NCBI GenBank assembly: GCA_030522375.1
Contig: CP130488.1
Coordinates: 434,001-498,000 of the forward strand
DNA from: Methanosuratincola petrocarbonis
GTDB lineage: Archaea; Thermoproteota; Methanomethylicia; Methanomethylicales; Methanomethylicaceae
Reading direction: 5' to 3'
DNA: 64,000 bases
Positions 50,271 to 59,228 of this stretch are shown piece by piece. The translations under genes and the position numbers were made by a program. The notes below the pieces were generated by a model. That model was not told the origin of the DNA. It was given only the letters and a program-made list of their open reading frames with translations, and searched no databases. How positions within the stretch are numbered: position 1 is the stretch's first letter; every line of letters begins with the position of its first letter.

Positions 50271-52618
50271 TATTCACCCCTCCAGGCCCTCGCCAAGTCT
50301 CCCCTCTCCAAGACTAGCTCCCTCCCCTTCAGTCCCCTAACCCTGAGCGCGCCCTCCTTAAGCACCTCCCCGACACATCTTGCCGGCAGCCCCCTGAATG
50401 CCGCCTCGAATGCCCCTTCGTGCCCTGCCCTGACCTCCACTAGGAACCTGCCTGAGGATTCGGAGAAGATCGCCAAATCGTCCCTCCCTGTTAGGAAAAT
50501 CCCCCTGCCGAGATCCAGCGACATGCCCAACCCCTGCTCCGAACCGATTACCATCTCAGCTGCCGCCACCCCGAGCCCCCCGTCCGAAAGGTCGTGGCAT
50601 GCTGCCACAATTCCTGCGTCTATGGTTGTTGTCAGGGCATCCATGATCCTCCTCGAAGCCGCAGGATCCACCCTCGGCCAATCGCCTCCCTCTATCCCCT
50701 TCGACCTCAGGTAGGCTGACCCGCAGACCTCCTCCTTTGTTGTCCCGAGGAGGTAGACTGGATCGCCTGCAGCCTTTAGATCTGACGTGACCGCCTTCCT
50801 GACGTCGGGTATTATCCCGACGCCTGTTATAAGCAGGGTCGGTCTCACCGGCCCCATCGGGCTCTCGTTGTATAGGGAGTCCTTTCCCGATATGAAAGGC
50901 GTGCCGAAAGCCTTCGCGAAATCGTAACAGGCCTCGCATGCCCTTAGCAGGGACCACATCCTGTCTTCCTTCTCTGGGTTCCCCCAGACGAAGTTGTCAA
51001 GTATCGCTATCCTCCTCCCTCCTACCGCGACATTGTTCCTGAGAGCTTCCTCAAGCGAGCACGCTGCCATCCAGTATGGATCTGGGTAGAACGGGTTGAT
51101 CCCGCACGAGATGACGGCGCCCATCCAGGAGTCCTTGAGCGGCTTGATGACCGCAGCGTCGTTGTGGCTGCCCGATTGCCCCTGCACAGGCTTGACGACC
51201 GTGCATCCCCTCACCTCATGATCGTAAGTCCTGACTACCCCCTCCCTGCTCCTCACGTTCGGGTCGGCGAGGAGGGCGAGTAGCTCCGATGGCAGATCCT
51301 CCGGCTCCCTGAGCGAGAGCGGTCGAGGGATCGTCTCGACCTTTCTTGCCTTCCTCTTGAGTTTGGGGGGGCTGTAAAGGAAGTCGAGCCCGAGATCGCA
51401 GACTGTTACCCCCTTGTATGTTGCTCTGAGCCTCTTCGTGGCATTGAACCTGCCCAGTACACACCACTCCAGCTCTTCTCCATCGAAGATGCGGGCGACC
51501 CTATCTAGGTTCTTGGCAGGCACCGAGAAGAGCATCCTCTCTTGGCTCTCCGAGACCCAGATCTCCCATGGTACCATCCCCGCCTCCTTGAGTTTAACCC
51601 CGTCCAGCTCAACTGTGAGGCCCAGCCCCGACCTGCTTGCCATCTCGCCTGTTGCGCAGGAGATGCCGCCGCCGCCGAGATCCGTGATGCCGGATGCCAG
51701 GCATTCGTCCCTTATCCTGATCACCGCCCTCCTCAGCCTCTCCTCTACCAGGGGGTTGGGTATCTGGACTGCCGACCTCAGCCCCTCCGAGTCCTCTGGC
51801 AGGTCGGTCGAGGCAAAAGTTACCCCGTGTATGCCATCCCTTCCCGTCCTGCCGCCGACCAGGACCGCCAAGTCGCCCTCCTTGGTCTGCCTCACGTACC
51901 TCTCCTTAGGCAGTATCCCGAAGCAACCGCAGTAGACCACGACATTCCCTGTGTAGTTCCTGTCGAAGAGAACAGCCCCGTTCACGTTCGGTATCCCCAT
52001 GTTGTTGCCGTAGCTCCCCACGCCGGCCACGACCCCCTTGTAGATGTAGCGCGGGTGCTTGATCCCTGGGGCGAACTCGGTGTATTTGATGTCAAGCGGA
52101 CCAAAGCAGAGCACGTCTGAGACTGCAAGTGGCTCACCCCAGACACCGAGGATGTCCCTGATTACCCCTCCCACGCCGGTCGCAGCACCTCCGAAGGGCT
52201 CGATCGCCGATGGGTGGTTGTGCGTCTCGACCTTTGCTGCAATCACATGTCCGTTGTCGAAATCGACGAGCCCGGCGTTGTCCTCGAATACCGAGAAGCA
52301 CCAGGGCTTGGCGAGCTCCTTGGTAGCCCTCGCTATGTATGTCTTCAGTAGGCTCTCCACCGTGCCTGAATCGGTCTCCACCACCCCCCTGAAGGTCTTG
52401 TGGATGCAGTGCTCTGACCAGGTCTGCCCGAAGGTCTGGAGCTCCACATCTGTGAGCGGTCTGCCAAACTCCTCCTTAATCGCCCTCATCTCATTCAGGC
52501 TGAGCGCCAGCCCCATGCCGCTGCTTATCTCGAGCAGATCCGAATCTTCGGCCTCGCGGAGGTCTACCGCGGCGACCGGAGGGTCCTCGCTGACCCTCCT
52601 AAGAAGACCTTCCCTCAA
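50270..52618 (-). CDS. purL: Phosphoribosylformylglycinamidine synthase, synthetase subunit
   Basis: A 782-residue small-type PurL with FGQTWSEHCIHKTFRG, VETHNHPSAIEPFGGAATGVGG, DLGGGGISCATGEMA and, in the second half, FISGKDSLYNE and CHDLSDGGLGVAAAEM. It converts FGAR to FGAM with PurS and PurQ. It is slightly longer than most archaeal PurL. It overlaps purS by 20 nt. Confidence 0.96.
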   Translation of the reverse strand: MREGLLRRVSEDPPVAAVDLREAEDSDLLEISSGMGLALSLNEMRAIKEEFGRPLTDVELQTFGQTWSEHCIHKTFRGVVETDSGTVESLLKTYIARATKELAKPWCFSVFEDNAGLVDFDNGHVIAAKVETHNHPSAIEPFGGAATGVGGVIRDILGVWGEPLAVSDVLCFGPLDIKYTEFAPGIKHPRYIYKGVVAGVGSYGNNMGIPNVNGAVLFDRNYTGNVVVYCGCFGILPKERYVRQTKEGDLAVLVGGRTGRDGIHGVTFASTDLPEDSEGLRSAVQIPNPLVEERLRRAVIRIRDECLASGITDLGGGGISCATGEMASRSGLGLTVELDGVKLKEAGMVPWEIWVSESQERMLFSVPAKNLDRVARIFDGEELEWCVLGRFNATKRLRATYKGVTVCDLGLDFLYSPPKLKRKARKVETIPRPLSLREPEDLPSELLALLADPNVRSREGVVRTYDHEVRGCTVVKPVQGQSGSHNDAAVIKPLKDSWMGAVISCGINPFYPDPYWMAACSLEEALRNNVAVGGRRIAILDNFVWGNPEKEDRMWSLLRACEACYDFAKAFGTPFISGKDSLYNESPMGPVRPTLLITGVGIIPDVRKAVTSDLKAAGDPVYLLGTTKEEVCGSAYLRSKGIEGGDWPRVDPAASRRIMDALTTTIDAGIVAACHDLSDGGLGVAAAEMVIGSEQGLGMSLDLGRGIFLTGRDDLAIFSESSGRFLVEVRAGHEGAFEAAFRGLPARCVGEVLKEGALRVRGLKGRELVLERGDLARAWRGE

Positions 52619-52862
52619 TAACTAAGACCTCCACCCTGAAGTCATCCTTAGTAGGGTTTGCCAAGAGCTTCCTGCACATGTCCTCAACCAGCGCCTTTGC
52701 CTCCGTGGGGTCGCGCGCATCGACCTCTATGGTATATGCCTTGCTTACCCTGACCGTCCCGACGCTGAAGCCCAGATCCTTGAGCGACTTTGCAGCGACG
52801 TCGCCCTCTGGATCGAAGTGACCCCTCTTGAGGCTCACCTCTGCCTTTACCAGGAACCTCAA
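52599..52862 (-). CDS. purS: Phosphoribosylformylglycinamidine synthase subunit PurS
   Basis: An 87-residue PurS, the small dimeric bridge between PurL and PurQ: KRGHFDPEGDVAAKSLKDLGF and RVSKAYTIEVDA match the family. It overlaps the ends of purE (4 nt) and purL (20 nt), confirming a coupled operon. Confidence 0.95.
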   Translation of the reverse strand: MRFLVKAEVSLKRGHFDPEGDVAAKSLKDLGFSVGTVRVSKAYTIEVDARDPTEAKALVEDMCRKLLANPTKDDFRVEVLVIEGRSS

Positions 52863-53293
52863 GTCTTTCCCCTCCTAGACATCTCTAGCTTTTCACCGAG
52901 TTCAGGGTACTTGAGCGCAAGTATCTCGACCGCGAGCAGTGCGGCGTTCTTCCAGTTGTCGATCCCGACCGTTGCGACTGGCACCCCTGGCGGCATCTGG
53001 ACTATCGAGAGCAGTGCGTCGAGTCCCCCGAGCCTTACCTCTCTGGGAACCCCTATCACCGGTCTCGTTGTCTTCGATGCGATCACGCCTGGCAGTGCGG
53101 CTGCCAGCCCAGCTACCGCTATGAATACTTCCGAGTCCGATTCTTTGATGTACAGGTCCAGCCTCTCCGGGTTCCGGTGTGCTGAGATGACTTGGAAGTC
53201 GGCTTCCACGCCGAACTCGCCAAGCGCCTCCTTAACCTTAAACCCTATCTCTTCGTCTGACTTTGAACCAACAATCACAGATGCCTTAGGCAC
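52859..53293 (-). CDS. purE: N5-carboxyaminoimidazole ribonucleotide mutase (PurE)
   Basis: About 144 residues with VIVGSKSDEEIGFK, VISAHRNPERL and GVPREVRLGGLDALLSIVQMPPGVPVATV. It acts in carboxylation of AIR to CAIR. No purK lies in the window, so it may act directly with CO2 as class II PurE does. The GTG at 53293 has GGAGGT seven nt upstream; the longer frame to 53347 adds 18 residues without family similarity. Confidence 0.93.
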   Translation of the reverse strand: MPKASVIVGSKSDEEIGFKVKEALGEFGVEADFQVISAHRNPERLDLYIKESDSEVFIAVAGLAAALPGVIASKTTRPVIGVPREVRLGGLDALLSIVQMPPGVPVATVGIDNWKNAALLAVEILALKYPELGEKLEMSRRGKT

Positions 53294-53343
53294 GGTTTTA
53301 CCTCCTTCCCCTCTTTTTCCTCCAATGCTCTTATCCATCCTAT

Positions 53344-54750
53344 TCAAACCTTGTAAACGAACTTTGTTTCTGCCATGTGCGCTAGCTTCTCTGCGTTCTC
53401 CCTTGCATTCTCGAGGCTTGCCGCGTAAGAGAACGCCAGCCCCATCCTCCTGCCTGGGTACGCCGTGGGCTTCCCGAAGATCCAGAGGTCGCCCTTCAGC
53501 CCTCCTGGGAGCCCTTCGTGCAGCCCCTTCAGGTCGAACTCCTGGACCGTGGCACCCTCCTTGACGCCTTCAGGGGCCAGGACTACATGCGCAACCCCGA
53601 AGCCTCCGTGGCGCGAGAGTTCGACCATCGAGGGGTCGACTGGCATCCCCAGCGTTGAAACCAGCTGGAGCGCCCCCTCGTCCATGTTGAGCATCCACCT
53701 CGTGACCAGTCCCGTGTCGTGCGGGCGGTTTGCAACCTCGTTGTTGTAGACATCGTCGCCGACGACGAACTGCTCCACGGCATAGATGCCGATCCCGCCC
53801 ATGAAGTCCGCGATCTTCAGTGCCCCCTCCCTGCACTTCGAAGCTGCCTCAGCGGAGATCGTCGACGGGAGCCAGCTCTCGTGGTAGGTCGCTCCGGGCC
53901 TCCTGTGCTCTATCGGTGGCAGGCAGGTGCTCATTATCTTCCCTTCGGTGTTGAAGTGCCTCACCACGATCTGGGTGATCTCTGTCCCCTTTTCCTTGAC
54001 CTCCGGGAGGTACTTCTCCACGATAACCTCGTCCCCGACCCCCCTTGCGTGCTCGACAGAGTGCCTGTAGCTCTCCTTCAGTTCCTTCTCGGTCTTCACT
54101 ATCGTGGTGCCGTGCCCGCTTGAGGTCATCACCGGCTTGACTATCACTGGGAGCCCGAATCTCTCGGCAGCCTCCTGGACGCCTGCCTCGGAGTTGGCAT
54201 ATGCCCATGGCGCCATCTTGAGGCCCAACTTCTCGAACATGAGCTTCGTCGCGTGCCTGTCCATGCATACGAGCGGGCCGTAGGGGGTGGACATGACCCT
54301 GTACCCCTCTTCCATGCCGAGCTTGTATGCCCTCTGCGTGTCGATCCGCTCGACCTCCAAGTAGATCGCGTGGGGTGCCCGTGGGTCCGGGATGTACTTC
54401 TTGATCATCTTCTCGAGATTTTCGCCGTCCATCATGTCGAAGACTTCGGTGTAGTCTGCGGCATCTTGGGCAGGGAAGCCGTGGTACTTGTCGAAGGCTA
54501 CCGAGATTACCCCTCCCCTAGCCCCGCCGAAGTGCCTCCCGGCTGCCGTAATCGCCAGATCCCCGAGCTCGCCCCCGCCCACGGATACGAATGTCGCCGG
54601 GGTGCCTGGCGAAACCTTCTCGAGCGGGACGAGCCTCCCTTCAATTTCCTTCCTGAGCGAGTCTATCTCTTTTATCAGCCGCACCCTTTCCTTTTCACTC
54701 ATTTTGAAGACCATGTCTCCCACCTTGCCATCCGAATAATGCCTAATCAC
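53344..54750 (-). CDS. purT: Formate-dependent phosphoribosylglycinamide formyltransferase (PurT type)
   Basis: A 468-residue ATP-grasp enzyme. KPVMTSSGHGTTIV, VEKYLPEVKEKGTEIT and especially EVANRPHDTGLVTRW mark PurT, which makes formyl-GAR from formate and ATP without a folate donor. It is about 70 residues longer than bacterial PurT, mainly at the N-terminus (a basic, helical segment up to about residue 50). The GTG start overlaps the purD stop (GTGA). A related PurP-like reaction later in the pathway also uses formate in archaea, so formate may feed both. Confidence 0.87.
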   Translation of the reverse strand: MIRHYSDGKVGDMVFKMSEKERVRLIKEIDSLRKEIEGRLVPLEKVSPGTPATFVSVGGGELGDLAITAAGRHFGGARGGVISVAFDKYHGFPAQDAADYTEVFDMMDGENLEKMIKKYIPDPRAPHAIYLEVERIDTQRAYKLGMEEGYRVMSTPYGPLVCMDRHATKLMFEKLGLKMAPWAYANSEAGVQEAAERFGLPVIVKPVMTSSGHGTTIVKTEKELKESYRHSVEHARGVGDEVIVEKYLPEVKEKGTEITQIVVRHFNTEGKIMSTCLPPIEHRRPGATYHESWLPSTISAEAASKCREGALKIADFMGGIGIYAVEQFVVGDDVYNNEVANRPHDTGLVTRWMLNMDEGALQLVSTLGMPVDPSMVELSRHGGFGVAHVVLAPEGVKEGATVQEFDLKGLHEGLPGGLKGDLWIFGKPTAYPGRRMGLAFSYAASLENARENAEKLAHMAETKFVYKV

Positions 54751-56231
54751 CCTACCTCCATCAATCCCTTCCCGGGTATCCAGATCATCCTCTTTCCGAG
54801 GAGCCCCCTCCTCTCCCTATACTGGTAAATCTCCCTTGCCATGTTCCCGAGCTGGATCCTCCTGAGGACCGACTTCTCGGTCCCGATGTCGCTCCGGTGG
54901 AATAGCTTCCAACCGTCGGCGAGCCTAACGCTCCTGCAGAGCTCCTCTGCCTTAGCGCTCGCCTCAGGGAGGGTGTCTCCAGTCCCTATGCACTCGACCA
55001 CCCTCGACCCGCCGGTCACCGGGCCGTCCCCGGTATCCTCTGCCGATGCCCAGAGGATCCTCCCCGAGTTCGTCGGCGCTGTGAGCGAGACTGGGTGCCC
55101 CTTCGCGAGGTCCCTTCGGTCTGGATACCCCTCTGGGCAGACCGCCTTGACTGCCACGGCCTGGTCCTCGAACTCAACCTTCACCCTGTTCAGGTCCTCG
55201 CAGATTATTGCCTCGCATATGTCGACGAGGTCGGTCTTGAGCATCGTGAGGACATTCGCGGCCTCGGGGTCTCCTAGCCTTGAGTACATCTCTATCACAG
55301 TCGGCCCCCAGACCGAAGTGAGCATCATCTGTCCGGCCGAGATCCCGTGGTACTTCTTGCCGGTCTCCTTCTGTATCGCATCGATCATCATCTTGACTAT
55401 CTCGGCTGAGCGCCTGTACTCCTCCTCGGTGATCACCGCCCTCTCGTCCTCGACGCCATACCTCAGGTTCATACAGCATGAGATCGAACCCATCCCGCCC
55501 GTCTCGGGACCAAGGTCCCCGTCGAACGCGTGCTTGTTGTCCTGCACCGCAGGCATTGGTACGACAGTCCTGCCGTCTGTGAAGCACTGCACGGTGTACT
55601 CGGGGCCCCAAACCCTCTCCTCGATAAGGAGCTTGTACTCGATGTCGTCGTACCCTTTCATGTATTCGTTGACGATTGACTCGGCGTGCTCTTTCTTGAC
55701 CTTCTTCTTGTCGTCCTGCAGGTACACTTGGAAGTCCTCTATGACCTTGACGCCCTTCCCGCCTGCCTGCCTTGCGGGCTTCAGGGCGATGCTCTCCGCG
55801 TACTCCTCAATGTACGGGACAGCCTCCTCAAAGGTCTTGAACTTCTTGTACCATAGCCTGCCTGGGATCTTGTACTTCCACTGCAGGTCGCGCATGCTCG
55901 CCTTGGAGAGCTCGAGCTCCGCAACCTCCTTGCTTGCCCCTATGCAGGGTATGCCCTTGGCCTCCAGCTCGTCCGGGATACCGTGGAAGTTCGGCTCCTC
56001 TGGGCCCACGAAGACGAAGTCTGGGCTGCTCCTCAGGGCCGCGCCCACCACTGCGGACGGGTCGTTTGTGTCGCCCCTGAAGTACTCTCCCCCTCCAGAT
56101 GAGACGATCTTCCTGATTCCCGGGTTGATCAGCTCCGAGATGCAGTATAACTTCGGGCAGTGCGCGCTCTTCGCGAGCGACTCGGCGATCGCGTGCTCCC
56201 TGCCACCTCCGCCGACAAGAAGAATCTTCAT
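54747..56231 (-). CDS. purD: Phosphoribosylamine-glycine ligase
   Basis: A 494-residue ATP-grasp GAR synthetase: LLVGGGGREHAIAESLA, VFVGPEEPNFHGIPDELEAKGIP, KPARQAGGKGVKVI, PAVQDNKHAFDGDLGPETGGMGS and SRLGDPEAANVL. It is longer than bacterial PurD because of insertions around residues 165-200, a form I associate with some archaea. The gene begins one base before the purF' stop region ends and is coupled to purT. Confidence 0.95.
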   Translation of the reverse strand: MKILLVGGGGREHAIAESLAKSAHCPKLYCISELINPGIRKIVSSGGGEYFRGDTNDPSAVVGAALRSSPDFVFVGPEEPNFHGIPDELEAKGIPCIGASKEVAELELSKASMRDLQWKYKIPGRLWYKKFKTFEEAVPYIEEYAESIALKPARQAGGKGVKVIEDFQVYLQDDKKKVKKEHAESIVNEYMKGYDDIEYKLLIEERVWGPEYTVQCFTDGRTVVPMPAVQDNKHAFDGDLGPETGGMGSISCCMNLRYGVEDERAVITEEEYRRSAEIVKMMIDAIQKETGKKYHGISAGQMMLTSVWGPTVIEMYSRLGDPEAANVLTMLKTDLVDICEAIICEDLNRVKVEFEDQAVAVKAVCPEGYPDRRDLAKGHPVSLTAPTNSGRILWASAEDTGDGPVTGGSRVVECIGTGDTLPEASAKAEELCRSVRLADGWKLFHRSDIGTEKSVLRRIQLGNMAREIYQYRERRGLLGKRMIWIPGKGLMEVG

Positions 56232-57545
56232 TCACTCCACCTCCGGGTAGGCGCCGTTGAAGCATCCTGTGCAGAACTCGCTGCACTTCAGACCTGTGGC
56301 CTCGACCAGGCCGTCGAGGCTGAGGTACTTGAAAGAGTCTGCGCCAATCACTTCTGCGATCTTGTCCTCCTTGAGGTGCCTCCCTATCAGCTCGTCCTCA
56401 CCGGGGACCTCGACCCCGAACGGGCAATGCGACACGATGTGGGGGCTCCCTATCCTGACGTGGATCTCCTTTGCGCCCTTCTCCTTCATCAGGTAGACTA
56501 TGTTCGCCAGAGTATTTCCCCTCACTACGCTGTCGTCGATCAGGACGACCCTCTTACCCCTCACTGCCTCGCTTATGACATTCAGCTTGAGCTGGACGCC
56601 CTTGAGCCTCTCGACTTGGTTAGGCTTCATCGCGCTCCTGACCCTTCTCCCTGTGAGCTCGAACCCCTTCTCCACCGGTATTCCGGTCTCGTTCGAGTAT
56701 GACATCGCGAAAGGTATCGCGGTCTCTGGGACGCCTATCACCACGTCAGCGTCTGCGCACCCCTCCTGGGCAAGCCTCCTGCCTATCTCGCGCCTCACCC
56801 TGTATACGGGGACATCGTTTATGTAAGAGTCTGGCCTCGCCAGGTACACGTACTCGAATATGCAGTAGGCCTTCTTGGGGGAGCTCTGGACCCTCTCGGT
56901 CCGCGCCGACATCGGCGTGAATACCATGGCATCCCCCGGATCAATGTTCTCGGCTGGGCTTATGGGGACCCTCTCACCGATGATGTCCATGACGCAGCTC
57001 TCGGACGCAACGATCCCGCCGTCGAATCCCATCTTCCCAAGGACGAGGGGCTTTACGCCCAAGCTCCCCCTGCCTGCGATCACTTCGCCCTTCCCGTTGG
57101 CTGCTATGTAGGAGAAGCCGCCCTTGCACCTGCTGAAGTAGTCTCTGATCGCCTCGAGATCCTCTGATCCCCCCTCGAGCTCTTCGTATGCCCTCCTGAG
57201 GTTTGCCTCGTATGCGAGCTGGGCGTCCCACTTGTAGCCCTCAATGGCTGTGACTTTTCCGTCGATGCTTGCGGAAACCTTGTTGGAAACGGTAACCGGT
57301 AGGGGCTCCGCCTCCTCTGCAGGGTACGGGGAGACCCCGCCTATGAGGATGTTCCCCTTGCCGCTCACTGAGGCAAAAGCCTGCTCCACCAGCCCCTTGC
57401 CCGTGATCTTCTGCCGTCTCTCGTTGAAGATCTCCATCCCTGCGGTCTCTTGGCCCCTGTGCTGAAGTGCCATCAGGCCGAAGATCCCGAAGTTGTATGC
57501 GTTCCATCTCCTGTCGAACAGGTATATCCCGATTATTCCTGCCAT
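56232..57545 (-). CDS. PurF paralogue with degenerate glutaminase domain
   Basis: A 437-residue amidophosphoribosyltransferase-like protein. The Cys nucleophile that normally follows the start Met is Ala (MAGIIGIY); the RYST and NGN glutamine-binding motifs are also absent from the N-terminal domain, although ALQHRGQETAG remains. The phosphoribosyltransferase half is intact: VVLIDDSVVRGNT (about 333-345) and the cysteines expected for a [4Fe-4S] cluster (AYCIFEY, SHCPFG, KCSEFCTGC). The start is fixed by GGAGGA six nt upstream. It lies 13 nt after the complete purF, so the two are probably made together. It may form a heteromer or use free ammonia. Confidence 0.88.
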   Translation of the reverse strand: MAGIIGIYLFDRRWNAYNFGIFGLMALQHRGQETAGMEIFNERRQKITGKGLVEQAFASVSGKGNILIGGVSPYPAEEAEPLPVTVSNKVSASIDGKVTAIEGYKWDAQLAYEANLRRAYEELEGGSEDLEAIRDYFSRCKGGFSYIAANGKGEVIAGRGSLGVKPLVLGKMGFDGGIVASESCVMDIIGERVPISPAENIDPGDAMVFTPMSARTERVQSSPKKAYCIFEYVYLARPDSYINDVPVYRVRREIGRRLAQEGCADADVVIGVPETAIPFAMSYSNETGIPVEKGFELTGRRVRSAMKPNQVERLKGVQLKLNVISEAVRGKRVVLIDDSVVRGNTLANIVYLMKEKGAKEIHVRIGSPHIVSHCPFGVEVPGEDELIGRHLKEDKIAEVIGADSFKYLSLDGLVEATGLKCSEFCTGCFNGAYPEVE

Positions 57546-57558
57546 TCATATTCCTCCA

Positions 57559-59022
57559 TCATGCCTCAAGCTCGTAAACCCTTCTGCCATCCTGATTTAC
57601 CCTTGACTTCACTCCGTCGGCTATCTTCTGGGCGAGCTCAGTTGGGTACTTCCCGGTCACGCAGGCCATGCACAGGTCTTCGCCTCTCATCCCCGTCGCC
57701 CTCACAAAGTCTTCAAGCGGCTGGTAGCAGACCGCGTCTGCCCCTATCTGCCTGGCTATTTCCGCCTCGTCGTGCCTGAATCCTATCAGCTCGTTGAATG
57801 TGGCCATGTCGATCCCGTAGAAGCATGGGTGAGTGATCCTCGGGAAGGTTACGAACATATAGACCTCCTCAGCGCCCCTCTCCCTGAGCTTGCTGATGAT
57901 CGTCTTGGTAGTGTCGCCCCTGACTATGCTGTCCTCCACTACGATCACCTTCTTGCCCCTGAGCCCGCCGTCGGCGACGTTTATCTTCCTGTCTATCGTG
58001 ACCCTCCTGTCCTCCGACTCGAGTATGAACGCCCTGTGGGTGACGAACCTGTGCCTCCTCAGCGTCCTCTCCCACCTGATCCCGGTCTCCTCGTGGAGCC
58101 CGTAAGCAGCGTCCTCTGCTGTTTCCGGGATGCTGACTATAACGTCTGCCCTCCTCACGTACTCCTGGTACCTCCTCCCGAGGTTCCTGCCGAACTCCTC
58201 CCTCGTCTTGTAGACGGGCCTGCCGCCGATTATCGAGTCGGGCCTGCTGAAGTAGGAGAGCTCAAAGCCGCAGAGCGCGCGCCTGGGGCACTTTGCAATC
58301 CTTCTCCTTTCCATACCGTCCCCGTTGAAGACTATGGCCTCACCGGGCTCGACCTCCCCCTCTAGGCTGAAAGAGTTGATGTCCAGCCCGACCGTCTCGG
58401 AGGAGACCGCAGTGACGCTCCCGTCCCCGCTCCTGCCGATGCATAGCGGTCTGATCCCGAGCGGGTCCCTGAACGCGAACAGCTCCCCGTTGGATCTTAG
58501 GCCCACGACGGAGTATGCCCCCTCGATTTCCTCCATGCATGCGCCTATTGCCTCAATCATCCCGCCGTTTGCCTTCGTTGCAAGGTAGCGGCACAGCAGC
58601 TCCGTGTCCGACGTTGCCCTCATCTTCGGAATCTTGCCTGCCAAAATCCCCCTCAGCCAGCCAATGTTGACAAGGTTGCCGTTGAATGCGATGCCCATCT
58701 TGGACCGCCCTTGCGAGACCACCATGGGCTGTGCGTCTTTGAGGTGCGAGTAGACATCCCTCTTGCCGGAGGTCCCGTACCTGACATGGGCAATCCCCCG
58801 CTTCCCAGGGAGCAGCATCTGCCACCTAAGGATCTCCTCCCTCTCGATCCTGGGGACAAGCCCTAGGTCCACGTACCTCTTGAGCCCTTCCGAGTACGTT
58901 AGGAACCCGTAGGACTCGTGCCCCCTGTGGTTCTGGGCGACAAGCCCCCAGTAGAGGGGAACAAAAGCCTCGCTGCTGCCTGTGCTCACGACACTGAAGA
59001 CGCCGCACTTTTCCTTGAGCAT
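57559..59022 (-). CDS. purF: Amidophosphoribosyltransferase
   Basis: A 487-residue complete PurF. The catalytic Cys is residue 6 (MLKEKCGVFS), implying a five-residue propeptide. HVRYGTSGKRD, AQPMV and FNGNLVNIG are the glutamine-binding motifs lost in the neighbour; the PRPP loop is VVEDSIVRGDTTKT, and cysteines for a [4Fe-4S] cluster are present (ALCGFEL, HPCFYG, EDLCMAC). It makes phosphoribosylamine, the first committed step of purine synthesis, and is the first gene of the eight-gene operon. A TATA-like element lies near 59065-59075. Confidence 0.95.
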   Translation of the reverse strand: MLKEKCGVFSVVSTGSSEAFVPLYWGLVAQNHRGHESYGFLTYSEGLKRYVDLGLVPRIEREEILRWQMLLPGKRGIAHVRYGTSGKRDVYSHLKDAQPMVVSQGRSKMGIAFNGNLVNIGWLRGILAGKIPKMRATSDTELLCRYLATKANGGMIEAIGACMEEIEGAYSVVGLRSNGELFAFRDPLGIRPLCIGRSGDGSVTAVSSETVGLDINSFSLEGEVEPGEAIVFNGDGMERRRIAKCPRRALCGFELSYFSRPDSIIGGRPVYKTREEFGRNLGRRYQEYVRRADVIVSIPETAEDAAYGLHEETGIRWERTLRRHRFVTHRAFILESEDRRVTIDRKINVADGGLRGKKVIVVEDSIVRGDTTKTIISKLRERGAEEVYMFVTFPRITHPCFYGIDMATFNELIGFRHDEAEIARQIGADAVCYQPLEDFVRATGMRGEDLCMACVTGKYPTELAQKIADGVKSRVNQDGRRVYELEA

Positions 59023-59134
59023 GGATACCCCTTATCAATGTATGCGTATATTTGATTGCGCCTTTTTAAGTTTTTTTTAAATGTTTATATAAATAAAATC
59101 GGGTAGCCATTTGCCCAGCCGCCCCTCCCGCAGC

Positions 59135-59150
59135 GGCGCAGTGTTGCGCC
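59135..59150. other. GC-rich perfect hairpin between the purine and tetrapyrrole operons
   Basis: GGCGCA-GTGT-TGCGCC stands in an otherwise AT-rich divergent gap. It could be an RNA hairpin or a protein site; it does not coincide with either predicted promoter. Confidence 0.35.
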
Positions 59151-59176
59151 CCAAACACCGCAGAAACATGGTTTTC

Positions 59177-59192
59177 TGTTTCATATGAAACA
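59177..59192. promoter_or_regulatory. Perfect 16-bp palindrome upstream of hemA
   Basis: TGTTTCATATGAAACA is a perfect inverted repeat seven nt before the ATATATTAAAAC TATA candidate of the tetrapyrrole operon. I saw no second copy in the window. It is a plausible regulator site for heme/corrinoid/F430 synthesis. Confidence 0.45.
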
Positions 59193-59228
59193 AAATGAAT
59201 ATATTAAAACAACCTTCAGGGAAAATCG

